Shown piece after piece: positions 8,136-14,031 of a stretch of 18,337 nt of DNA. Positions within the stretch are counted from its first letter, which is position 1. Every line of letters starts with the position of its first letter. Position numbers and translations under genes: made by a program. The notes below the pieces were generated by a model. The model worked only from the letters and a program-made list of their open reading frames with translations, searched no databases and had not been told where the DNA came from. This DNA comes from AWTP1-9 sp035703165. Lineage in GTDB: Bacteria > Bacteroidota > Bacteroidia > Chitinophagales > Chitinophagaceae. The stretch covers positions 1 to 18,337 of the forward strand of contig DASSYR010000079.1 of the NCBI GenBank assembly GCA_035703165.1, in the 5' to 3' direction.

Positions 8136-8864
8136 TTAATTTTTTTTTGAAATATTTTTTTCCGTGATGAATAAAAATAACAGAATAATAGATAAAAAGT
8201 AGATTATATCCCTACTATCTACCACACCCCTGGAAATACTTTGATAATGAAAATTTATACCAATTTTTTCAACGTAATAGTCGGCTCCTGCTTTTAATTG
8301 GGGCAGCTGACTTAATGCACCAAATCCAAAGTACAATACAAAACAGGTAAAAGCGCTGAGTAAAAAAGCAACTACTGCATTATTGGTCAAACTGCTACAG
8401 CAAAGCCCAACAGCAGTGAAAGATGCACAAAGAAAAAATAAACCGATATACGAACCTGTAATACCTCCGGTATCCAATACAGTGCCTTCTGCCGCCAGGT
8501 ATTTTAACGAAATAATGTAAACCAATGTTGGCAATAAGGCAATAACAATTACCAGTAATGACGCCCAGTATTTACCGGTTAAAATTTGCCAGGAACTAAG
8601 CGGACGGGTTTTTAATAATTCGATGGTTCCCGTTTTAAATTCATCTGCCAGCAAACGCATGGTTACTGCTGGAACAAGCAGCAGCAATATCCAGGGTGCC
8701 AGTTCAAAAAATTTGTCCATGCTGGCATACCCATCGTCCAGGATATTTGATTTGTTGAATACAAAAAGAAATAACCCGTTTAGTAAAAGAAAAATAATAA
8801 TAGTGATATAACCGGTAAGGCTGCTGAAAAATTGCCCTAATTCTTTTTTGCCTATTGACCACAT
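8136..8864 (-). CDS. gldF: Gliding motility-associated ABC transporter permease GldF
   Basis: An ABC-2 type permease of about 242 residues with roughly six membrane helices. After a short cytoplasmic amphipathic start (MWSIGKKELGQFFSSLTGY), helix 1 is IIIFLLLNGLFLFVF. The segment MRLLADEFKTGTIELLKTRPLSSWQILTGKYWASLL is the conserved cytoplasmic coupling region of ABC-2 permeases. I prefer the ATG at 8864 over the TTG six codons further upstream, because family members start with MW-x-I-x-K-KEL and because a possible -7 box overlaps those codons. It is the first gene of the series gldF, gldG, terC, murF-alr, lspA and pairs with gldG 17 bases downstream. Confidence 0.9.
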   Translation of the reverse strand: MWSIGKKELGQFFSSLTGYITIIIFLLLNGLFLFVFNKSNILDDGYASMDKFFELAPWILLLLVPAVTMRLLADEFKTGTIELLKTRPLSSWQILTGKYWASLLVIVIALLPTLVYIISLKYLAAEGTVLDTGGITGSYIGLFFLCASFTAVGLCCSSLTNNAVVAFLLSAFTCFVLYFGFGALSQLPQLKAGADYYVEKIGINFHYQSISRGVVDSRDIIYFLSIILLFLFITEKNISKKN

Positions 8865-8869
8865 AACGA

Positions 8870-8877
8870 CAAATTTA
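8870..8877 (-). promoter_or_regulatory. Possible -7 box of gldF
   Basis: The - strand reads TAAATTTG, matching TAnnTTTG, and ends five bases before the preferred ATG of gldF. If used, transcription would start at or very near the start codon, giving an almost leaderless message. No -33 TTG at the usual distance was seen, so confidence is low. Confidence 0.25.
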
Positions 8878-8882
8878 ACCAA

Positions 8883-9110
8883 GAGAAACCGAAATGTTAA
8901 AAAAGGGGGAAAATCAACTCCTGAAAACTTTGATTTGATGATACTGCTAAAAAAGAAAGCCCTTTTCTACGCAGCTTTTAATTATAATCATTTGTCATTA
9001 TATACTGTTTTATTGCTAGTTAAGTTACCTTTTTAAAAGTCAGGGTTGCTTACCAAAACTTACTGAATATTAAGGATAAAACAAAAGCTACCCGAACCAA
9101 CTGCAAAAAT
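8883..9110. other. Gap between gldF and the isc terminator, no gene
   Basis: This AT-rich stretch lies upstream of gldF and downstream of the Fe-S operon terminator. No protein family, RNA gene or repeat was recognised. The only open frame (about 60 codons on the + strand, starting inside gldF) looks random. Confidence 0.5.
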
Positions 9111-9131
9111 AACCCCGCTTAAAGCGGGGTT
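9111..9131 (-). terminator. Intrinsic terminator of the iscS-iscU-iscA operon
   Basis: AACCCCGC pairs with GCGGGGTT (eight pairs, six of them G-C) around a TTAAA loop. On the - strand the stem is followed by ATTTTTG, directly after the iscA stop. A T7 run also follows on the + strand, so it can work in both directions, but only the - strand has a gene to end. Confidence 0.9.
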
Positions 9132-9144
9132 AAGTTTTTTTAGT

Positions 9145-9501
9145 TTAAACAGAAAAGCTTTCGCCGCAGCCACAAGTTCTGCTGGCGTTCGGATTACTGA
9201 AATAAAATCCTTTTCCATTTAACCCATCGCTGAAATCCAGCGTGGTATTAACCAGATATAAAAAACTTTTTAAATCTGTAACTACTTTAATGCCATTATC
9301 TTCAAAAACCTGGTCGGTAGGCTTTTGTTCATTATCAAAATCCAATTTGTAACTAAGACCGGAACATCCGCCACCTACTACTGAAACTCTTAGAAAATAA
9401 GAAGGATCGCTGCTGATGCCGGAATCAGTCATGAGTTTCGCAATTTTTTCTTTTGCTTTATCACTCACATAAATCGCATTATCCATTGCAACTGCATTCA
9501 T
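9145..9501 (-). CDS. iscA: Iron-sulfur cluster assembly protein IscA/HesB
   Basis: An A-type Fe-S carrier of 118 residues that takes clusters from the scaffold to target apoproteins. The three cluster-binding cysteines are C46 in GGGCSGLSY and C110 and C112 in SRTCGCGESF, with the standard spacing for the family. The sequence SGLSYKLDF and the C-terminal CGCGESFSV are diagnostic. The start at 9501 leaves 11 bases after iscU; a second methionine at residue 6 is also possible, because the fold begins near residue 9. It is the last gene of the isc operon, followed by a strong terminator. Confidence 0.93.
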   Translation of the reverse strand: MNAVAMDNAIYVSDKAKEKIAKLMTDSGISSDPSYFLRVSVVGGGCSGLSYKLDFDNEQKPTDQVFEDNGIKVVTDLKSFLYLVNTTLDFSDGLNGKGFYFSNPNASRTCGCGESFSV

Positions 9502-9512
9502 TGCCTGTTTTT

Positions 9513-9932
9513 TTAGTGAATTACTTTTTCATCTGTTCTTAAAGCTTCCATTCCGTTTTTTATTCGATAATCGTTTATAGCCGCCTTAATGGCATCTTCG
9601 GCCAAAACAGAACAGTGAATTTTTACGGGTGGCAGGTTTAGTTCCTCCACAATATCCATATTATCTATCGTTATTGCTTCATCAATAGTTTTTCCTTTTA
9701 ACCATTCTGTGGCTAAAGAAGAGGAAGCAATAGCGCTACCACAGCCAAATGTTTTGAACTTGGCGTCTTTAATCAAACCAGTAGCATCATCTACTTCAAT
9801 TTGCAAACGCATAACATCACCACACTCGGGTGCGCCTACCAGTCCGGTACCCACGTTTGACTTGCTTTTGTCAAGTGTTCCTACATTTTTTGGATTTTGA
9901 TAGTGGTCAATTACTTTTTCCGAATATGCCAT
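9513..9932 (-). CDS. iscU: Iron-sulfur cluster scaffold protein IscU
   Basis: The scaffold on which IscS-derived sulfur and iron form [2Fe-2S] clusters. The 139-residue protein carries the three ligand cysteines C37 (with D39 in APECGDVM), C64 (FGCGSAIASSS) and C107 (KIHCSVLAEDA). The LPPVK motif at 100-104 is the docking site for the chaperone HscA, although no hscA, hscB or ferredoxin gene lies in this operon. The 47-base gap after iscS and 11-base gap to iscA indicate one transcript. Confidence 0.95.
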   Translation of the reverse strand: MAYSEKVIDHYQNPKNVGTLDKSKSNVGTGLVGAPECGDVMRLQIEVDDATGLIKDAKFKTFGCGSAIASSSLATEWLKGKTIDEAITIDNMDIVEELNLPPVKIHCSVLAEDAIKAAINDYRIKNGMEALRTDEKVIH

Positions 9933-9979
9933 ATTAATAATTTTAAGAGGTTAAAAATTTTAATTTTTTAAAAAATTAA

Positions 9980-11197
9980 TTAGTGATGTGCCCATTCAAT
10001 GGTATTTAAATCAATTCCTTCTTTATACATTTCCCAAAGCGGACTCATCTCCCGTAGTTTGGTTACTGTTTTACTTACCTGTTCAATGGTATAGTCAATC
10101 TGGTCTTCAGTTGTAAATCTTCCCAAGCCAAAGCGTAAAGAGCTATGGGCTAAATCATCACCAAGGCCCAGGGCTTTTAAAACATAAGAGGGTTCCAAGG
10201 ATGCGGAGGTACAGGCAGAGCCGGAACTTACCGCAATATTCTTATTAAAACCCATCATCAGCCCCTCACCTTCAACATACTTAAAGGAAATATTACTCAC
10301 ATGTGGTAATCTATGTTCAACGCTACCGTTTACATAGGCTTCTTCTAATTTTAATAAAGCGTTTTCTAACTTATCTCTCATAGCGCTGATGCGTTTAGTA
10401 TCCTTTTCCATTTCCAGCATACATATTTCACAAGCCTTTCCCAATCCCACAATTCCAGGAACATTAAGAGTACCACTCCTCATCCCTCTTTCATGGCCGC
10501 CGCCGTCTATTTGAGCCGTAACTTTAACTCTTGGGTTTTTGCGACGAACGTATAGAGCACCTACTCCTTTGGGGCCATACATTTTATGCCCGCTAAAAGC
10601 CATTAAATCAATACCATCTTTATTTACATCCACGGGAATTTTACCAACTGCCTGCGTAGCATCTGTAAAGAAAAGAACACCGTGCTTTTTGGCAAGGGCG
10701 CTTATTTCTTTTACAGGCTGTATTGTTCCTATTTCGTTATTAGCATACATAATGGAAATAAGGACGGTAGTGGGTTTTATAGCAGCTTTCAGTTCTGTTA
10801 AATCAATGCGTCCATCTGCTTTTACTTCTAAGTAAGTAACCTCGCCACCTAATTTCTCAATATGTTTACAAGTATCTAATACGGCTTTGTGTTCAGTATT
10901 AGCGGTTATAATATGGTTTCCCTTACTGGTATACATTTCAAATACTCCTTTAATAGCCAGGTTATCGCTTTCGGTAGCACCCGAGGTAAATATTATTTCC
11001 TTGGGGTCGGCACCGATTAATTTAGCCACCTGCTCACGGGCATAATCAACTGCCTCCTCGGCTTCCCAACCAAAGGGGTGATTACGGCTGGCTGCGTTCC
11101 CAAATTTTTCGGTGAAATAAGGGAGCATGGTTTCCAACACTCTCGGGTCCATTGGCGTGGTGGCATTATTATCTAAATAAATAGGGAGTTTGGGCAT
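9980..11197 (-). CDS. iscS: Cysteine desulfurase IscS
   Basis: A pyridoxal-phosphate enzyme of 405 residues that converts cysteine to alanine and passes the sulfur to IscU and other acceptors. Visible features: N-terminal IYLDNNATTPMDP (6-18), ATESDN (75-79 region), the histidine stacking on the cofactor in NTEHKAVLD (100-108), the cofactor lysine K205 in SGHKMYGPKG, and the active-site cysteine C329 in the mobile loop SSGSACTSASLEPSYVL (324-340). The long loop and the C-terminal EWAHH tail are those of group I (IscS type) rather than SufS. It heads the operon iscS-iscU-iscA. No IscR-type regulator gene precedes it; the upstream neighbour is a divergent epimerase gene. Confidence 0.96.
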   Translation of the reverse strand: MPKLPIYLDNNATTPMDPRVLETMLPYFTEKFGNAASRNHPFGWEAEEAVDYAREQVAKLIGADPKEIIFTSGATESDNLAIKGVFEMYTSKGNHIITANTEHKAVLDTCKHIEKLGGEVTYLEVKADGRIDLTELKAAIKPTTVLISIMYANNEIGTIQPVKEISALAKKHGVLFFTDATQAVGKIPVDVNKDGIDLMAFSGHKMYGPKGVGALYVRRKNPRVKVTAQIDGGGHERGMRSGTLNVPGIVGLGKACEICMLEMEKDTKRISAMRDKLENALLKLEEAYVNGSVEHRLPHVSNISFKYVEGEGLMMGFNKNIAVSSGSACTSASLEPSYVLKALGLGDDLAHSSLRFGLGRFTTEDQIDYTIEQVSKTVTKLREMSPLWEMYKEGIDLNTIEWAHH

Positions 11198-11234
11198 AAT
11201 TTACTAGCGTTTAATATTATTTTATTATTAAACA

Positions 11235-11242
11235 CAAAATTA
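11235..11242 (-). promoter_or_regulatory. Possible -7 box of the isc operon
   Basis: The - strand reads TAATTTTG, matching the Bacteroidota TAnnTTTG element, about 38 bases before the iscS ATG. No clear -33 TTG lies at the usual distance. It lies in the only space between iscS and the divergent epimerase gene, so a promoter is expected here. Confidence 0.45.
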
Positions 11243-11257
11243 ATCCACATGGTTCTA

Positions 11258-11265
11258 TATTTTTG
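11258..11265 (+). promoter_or_regulatory. Possible -7 box of the epimerase gene
   Basis: The + strand reads TATTTTTG, matching TAnnTTTG, 73 bases before the epimerase ATG. It lies only 15 bases from the candidate iscS box on the other strand, so the two promoters would be back to back. No -33 element was found. Confidence 0.35.
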
Positions 11266-11338
11266 GTTGTGAAATGGTTAAGGCTCTTTTTTTCCTCATT
11301 TCGTAAACCCACATTGTTTAATAAAAAATTAACAATAA

Positions 11339-11740
11339 ATGCTTAGAGTTGAACATATTGGCGTGGCTGTTAAGAGCTTATCCGCTTCAATACCGGTTTT
11401 TGAAAAGCTGTTAAACACGCCTTGCTATAAAACTGAATTGGTGGAAAGTGAAAAAGTGAATACAGCCTTTTTCAAAGTGGGCGAAACTAAAATCGAACTA
11501 TTGGCAAGTATGGATGATAGTGGTGTTATTGCCCGGTATATTGAAAAAAGGGGAGAGGGGATGCATCATATTGCTTTTGAAGTGGACGACATTGAACAGG
11601 AAATGCAACGTTTGCAATCGGAAGGCTTTTTACTGTTAAATGACAAACCTAAAAAGGGGGCTGATAATAAGTTGGTTTGCTTTTTACATCCAAAAGGTAC
11701 AAACAGTGTATTGGTAGAGTTGTGCCAATCTATAAAATAA
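11339..11740 (+). CDS. mce: Methylmalonyl-CoA epimerase
   Basis: The enzyme interconverts (2R)- and (2S)-methylmalonyl-CoA in the propionate/succinate pathway. The 133-residue protein is a vicinal-oxygen-chelate fold of two repeated modules: module 1 starts HIGVAVKSL (6-14) and module 2 starts HHIAFEVDDI (76-85). Metal ligands of the family fit H6, the glutamate in KIELL (51-55), H76 or H77 in GMHHIAFEV and E127 in VLVELCQ. The ATG at 11339 places the first metal histidine six residues in, as usual. Other vicinal-oxygen-chelate enzymes such as glyoxalase share the fold, but GEGMHHIAFEVDDI and HPKGTNSVLVEL are characteristic of the epimerase. It is divergent from iscS. Confidence 0.93.
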   Translation: MLRVEHIGVAVKSLSASIPVFEKLLNTPCYKTELVESEKVNTAFFKVGETKIELLASMDDSGVIARYIEKRGEGMHHIAFEVDDIEQEMQRLQSEGFLLLNDKPKKGADNKLVCFLHPKGTNSVLVELCQSIK

Positions 11741-11743
11741 GCG

Positions 11744-11780
11744 TATGCTTATCAGATAAGCATAGGGGAAAAATATTCCC
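11744..11780 (+). terminator. Tandem hairpins after the epimerase gene
   Basis: TATGCTTAT pairs perfectly with ATAAGCATA (nine pairs, CAG loop, 11744-11764), beginning three bases after the epimerase stop. A second hairpin GGGAA/TTCCC (11766-11780, AAATA loop) follows and is trailed by TTT. The pair could end mce transcription, although the T-run is short. The first stem overlaps the apparent start of the decayed acetyltransferase gene described at 11745. Confidence 0.5.
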
Positions 11781-11987
11781 TTTATCACTCAACTTTTTAA
11801 GGAAACTATTGAAGCGGTTAATTCAAAAAATTATTCTCCGGCACAAATTAGCATTTGGGCATCAGGTTACGCTTATACGGAGAAGTGGGTAGATAGGTTA
11901 ACACAATGTTTTATTGTGGCTGTTCAATCCAAAGCTTTTTTTTACAATACAAGTGGAAGAAATTATTCTACTTTTGAACTGTACTAA
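11745..11987 (+). pseudogene. Decayed GNAT-family acetyltransferase gene
   Basis: Read from the ATG at 11745, the frame gives M-L-I-R-stop-A-stop-GKNIPFITQLFKE and then continues without a stop through IEAVNSKNYSPAQ, ISIWASGYAYTEKW and VDRLTQCFIVAV (to about 11924). This matches the N-terminal third of a common family of small GNAT acetyltransferases (typical start MLIRKA...I.FI..LF...I..VN...YS..Q...WA....W...I....FIVA). Two stop codons at 11757 and 11763 interrupt the start. After FIVAV the similarity is lost, and the frame ends at 11985, where an intact member would go on for about 90 residues including the acetyl-CoA loop. It is therefore a truncated, broken remnant. Alternatively, the palindrome at 11744-11764 replaced the original N-terminus and the M-L-I-R match is chance. 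Confidence 0.65.
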
Positions 11988-12032
11988 AAATGGGGAGCTT
12001 ACAACACAATCAAAGAATTATCGGGGAGACCC

Positions 12033-12077
12033 TTTTCAGAAGATAGTTGTGTATGGGTCACCGATGTTGCGTGCATG
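12033..12077 (+). repeat. Cassette-end repeat, copy A (3' of the endonuclease gene)
   Basis: Starts with TTTTCAGAAG, then GTTGTG, then the near-palindromic core GGTCACCGA and TGTTG. About 38 of 43 aligned positions match copy B at 13984-14028, with one single-base gap. It lies 14 bases beyond the 3' end of the restriction endonuclease gene (- strand), the same relative place that copy B has to its neighbour. Confidence 0.75.
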
Positions 12078-12091
12078 TGCCTCATCACTTC

Positions 12092-12706
12092 TTACGGCTC
12101 AATGCCTAAAATTAATAAAGGAACTGGCGGACTATTGCGCCCTTGTCTCATTACGTTGTAAACTTCGCCTTCATAATAAGCAACACCACTGCTCATTTGT
12201 GCTTGCATTTTCTTTGTCGGCAAAATTTCAATGCCCAAGTTGATTACACCACCTGAATAAAACAGCATGTGTTTTACAAACAAGTCAAACGCTACAAAAG
12301 TATATTTTCCGAATTGAACTTCTACGGCAATTTTGTCTTTTACAAAATCGGTTTGATTGTAACTGTAAATCGGTTCTTTTTCACCGTTTGCGATAAGAAA
12401 TTCTTTTTGTTCTTTAGCGGACATCAGCACACTCTTTTCCATTAGTTCACGGTTAAGAGTGATGTAATAATTATAACGACTTTCTTCCCATTTACGCTTG
12501 TAAAATTCATTATTGAATGCTTCATTCAATTCGATAGGGGATAATAAACTATTGCCGATTTTTCTTTTCTCTTTGCTAATTTTCGTTCTTAGTTTATCGG
12601 CATCAATGCTGGCAATGACTTCCTTTATTTCTTTATAAAGATTGTTGTGATGTACGATTAAATATTCTTCGCCATTCAAGTGGGAATACTTCTGTGCTAT
12701 TTTCAT
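12092..12706 (-). CDS. Type II restriction endonuclease, BglII/BstYI family
   Basis: A 204-residue endonuclease expected to cut unmodified double-stranded DNA. The block KDKIAVEVQFGKYTFVAFDLFVKH (123-146) carries the family's catalytic set: D120, E129 and Q131, with the D-to-E spacing of nine and the E-x-Q motif known from BglII and BstYI. The C-terminal block LGIEILPTKKMQAQMSSGVAYYEGEVYNVMRQGR (157-190) is also typical of the family. The length is almost that of BstYI (about 203). BglII recognises AGATCT and BstYI RGATCY, so a GATC-centred target is likely; the exact site is inference. Its ATG directly abuts the TAA of the upstream methyltransferase (no bases between), which implies translational coupling so that the methylase is made first. 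No decay is visible. Confidence 0.9.
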   Translation of the reverse strand: MKIAQKYSHLNGEEYLIVHHNNLYKEIKEVIASIDADKLRTKISKEKRKIGNSLLSPIELNEAFNNEFYKRKWEESRYNYYITLNRELMEKSVLMSAKEQKEFLIANGEKEPIYSYNQTDFVKDKIAVEVQFGKYTFVAFDLFVKHMLFYSGGVINLGIEILPTKKMQAQMSSGVAYYEGEVYNVMRQGRNSPPVPLLILGIEP

Positions 12707-13657
12707 TTAATGTCCGTGTGTGAAATTTAAAGTAAGCCATTCTTCCGGAACTCTTGAAACTTTGTCATTACCGCTTGGCTTGTGAATAGGTTTATTGATG
12801 GGTCTTACTTTTAGCATTCCCTCTTTCAAATCATTTATTCTTTGTCTTGCTATTTTGCAATAAGCATCTTCTTTTTCTATGCCAATAGCATTTCGTTTAT
12901 TTTTTATTGCTCCAATAACTGTTGAGCCAACACCGGCAAACGGGTCAAGCACCCAACTGTTTACTTCTGTTAATGCTAAAACACAACGTTCAACTAATTC
13001 AATCGGAAATTGGCAAGGATGGTCAACCTTTTCGGGATGATTTGATTTTACGTTTGGAATATTCCACATTGCTTTATCCCAATCCTGTTCAATGATTTCC
13101 CAAATGTCGCTTGGATTTTTTCCTAACGGGTTGCCCGATACCTGACCCTTCTTTGGTCCTTTGAAATGTCGTTTGCCTGGATATTTTGAAGGCACTCTTA
13201 CATTGTCAAGGTTAAAAATATAATCGTCTGTCTTGCTGAACCATAATATAGTTTCGTAGCGTCCGCTGAATCGATTTGAAGCATGAAGTCCATGTCCAAA
13301 ATGCCAAATGATGCGATTGCGAAGTTGAAGTCCGTGCTTTTTAAATATCTGGTAATAGAAAATGTCAAGCGGAAATACTTCGCCTTTGTCAACGTAGTTA
13401 CCAACCTGCCAGCAAAGATTTCCTTTGTCGGAAAGTGTCCGCACCAACTCATCTATAATTTCTTCCTGTGTTTCAAGATATTTTTCAATGCTGGTTTTTG
13501 TCTCGTAAGATTTACCAACATTATAAGGCGGTGAAGTCAGTATAAGGTCAAACTTACCATCTTCAATCTTTTTGAGAACGGTCAAACAGTCGCCCTTTTT
13601 GATTTCGTAATCTGTGTCAGGACTGACATAATCAAACAGCGGTTCTTGTACTTTCAT
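12707..13657 (-). CDS. DNA methyltransferase of the type II system, probable N4-cytosine
   Basis: The protective partner of the adjacent endonuclease. The 316-residue protein has motif IV TSPPYN (41-46) before motif I LDPFAGVGST (237-246), the beta-class order. The SAM-binding end HPCQFPIEL (213-221) precedes motif I, and the stretch 145-200 with the basic KYPGKRHFKGPKKGQ is the probable target-recognition region. The methylases of BglII and BstYI are of the N4-cytosine type, and TSPPY is common in that class, so N4-methylcytosine in a GATC-centred site is the best guess; N6-adenine cannot be excluded by motif alone. It is transcribed first, from a good promoter candidate 24 bases upstream, and its stop is immediately followed by the endonuclease start. 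No controller (C) protein gene of the usual helix-turn-helix type is present. Confidence 0.92.
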   Translation of the reverse strand: MKVQEPLFDYVSPDTDYEIKKGDCLTVLKKIEDGKFDLILTSPPYNVGKSYETKTSIEKYLETQEEIIDELVRTLSDKGNLCWQVGNYVDKGEVFPLDIFYYQIFKKHGLQLRNRIIWHFGHGLHASNRFSGRYETILWFSKTDDYIFNLDNVRVPSKYPGKRHFKGPKKGQVSGNPLGKNPSDIWEIIEQDWDKAMWNIPNVKSNHPEKVDHPCQFPIELVERCVLALTEVNSWVLDPFAGVGSTVIGAIKNKRNAIGIEKEDAYCKIARQRINDLKEGMLKVRPINKPIHKPSGNDKVSRVPEEWLTLNFTHGH

Positions 13658-13680
13658 TTGTCTTGCTAACTTAATTAGTT

Positions 13681-13708
13681 CAAATTTAGTGTATAAATGT
13701 CAAGTCAA
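13681..13708 (-). promoter_or_regulatory. Candidate promoter of the restriction-modification operon
   Basis: On the - strand a TTG (13708-13706) is followed after 17 bases by TAAATTTG (13688-13681), matching the Bacteroidota -33 and -7 elements. A start near 13675 would leave a leader of about 18 bases before the methyltransferase ATG. The small + strand ORF at 13697 begins inside this element. Confidence 0.6.
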
Positions 13709-13816
13709 AGAAATGAGGTCATTTTAAGCGGTCTTGTCGGGGAAAATTGGTTGATAAACGGACTGCTCAATGGCATTGCAGGGAATGAGCAGGGCTTTAG
13801 GCAGGTTGGGAATTAG
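13697..13816 (+). CDS. Unrecognised 39-residue ORF divergent from the methyltransferase
   Basis: A complete ATG-to-TAG frame in the 374-base spacer upstream of the restriction-modification operon. The product starts MSSQRNEVILSGLVGENW and continues as a Gly/Asn-rich hydrophobic stretch ending FRQVGN. I know of no matching family. The composition is protein-like, but the length is within the range of chance ORFs, and no promoter on the + strand is evident. It overlaps the candidate promoter of the methyltransferase on the other strand. Possibilities are a small regulatory peptide, a fragment of a lost gene, or nothing. Confidence 0.25.
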   Translation: MSSQRNEVILSGLVGENWLINGLLNGIAGNEQGFRQVGN

Positions 13817-13839
13817 CATTCCGTCTGCAGATAACCGCT
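13727..13839. repeat. Nested inverted repeats in the spacer upstream of the methyltransferase
   Basis: An outer pair AGCGGT (13727-13732) and ACCGCT (13834-13839) encloses CTGCTCA/TGAGCAG (13763-13769 and 13786-13792) and GGAAT/ATTCC (13809-13813 and 13818-13822). The inner stems are the better supported. Such nesting could fold as one structured RNA or single-stranded DNA element, but the outer pair is short and may be chance. Confidence 0.35.
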
Positions 13840-13983
13840 GCCGATTAAAAGTATATTATTGAAATTAATTACAAAAGCCGACGAGAGAGGGATTTACTTA
13901 TGATGAAGCCTTACCCCTTCAGGCAAAATTTATTTTCAGTTGGTACATCCAAAAATCAGCTATTGGTTTTCCGATAAACAATT

Positions 13984-14028
13984 TTTTCAGAAGGTGGTTG
14001 TGCATCGGTCACCGAATGTTGTGTGTAT
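13984..14028 (+). repeat. Cassette-end repeat, copy B (3' of the secreted-protein gene)
   Basis: Same order of blocks as copy A: TTTTCAGAAG, GTTGTG, GGTCACCGA, TGTTG. The centre ATCGGTCACCGAAT is nearly palindromic. It ends three bases before the stop codon of the - strand gene at 14032, so like copy A it sits at the 3' end of an accessory gene. Confidence 0.75.
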
Positions 14029-14031
14029 TCT

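Noticed and set aside
8848..9036. 62-codon + strand open frame upstream of gldF
   Set aside because: It starts inside gldF on the other strand, is Lys/Leu-rich as random AT-rich DNA would be, and has no recognisable motif.
11914..12243. 109-codon + strand open frame across the GNAT remnant and the endonuclease 3' end
   Set aside because: It crosses a repeat and the opposite strand of a well-supported endonuclease gene, and no family is recognisable. The GNAT similarity is in a different frame.
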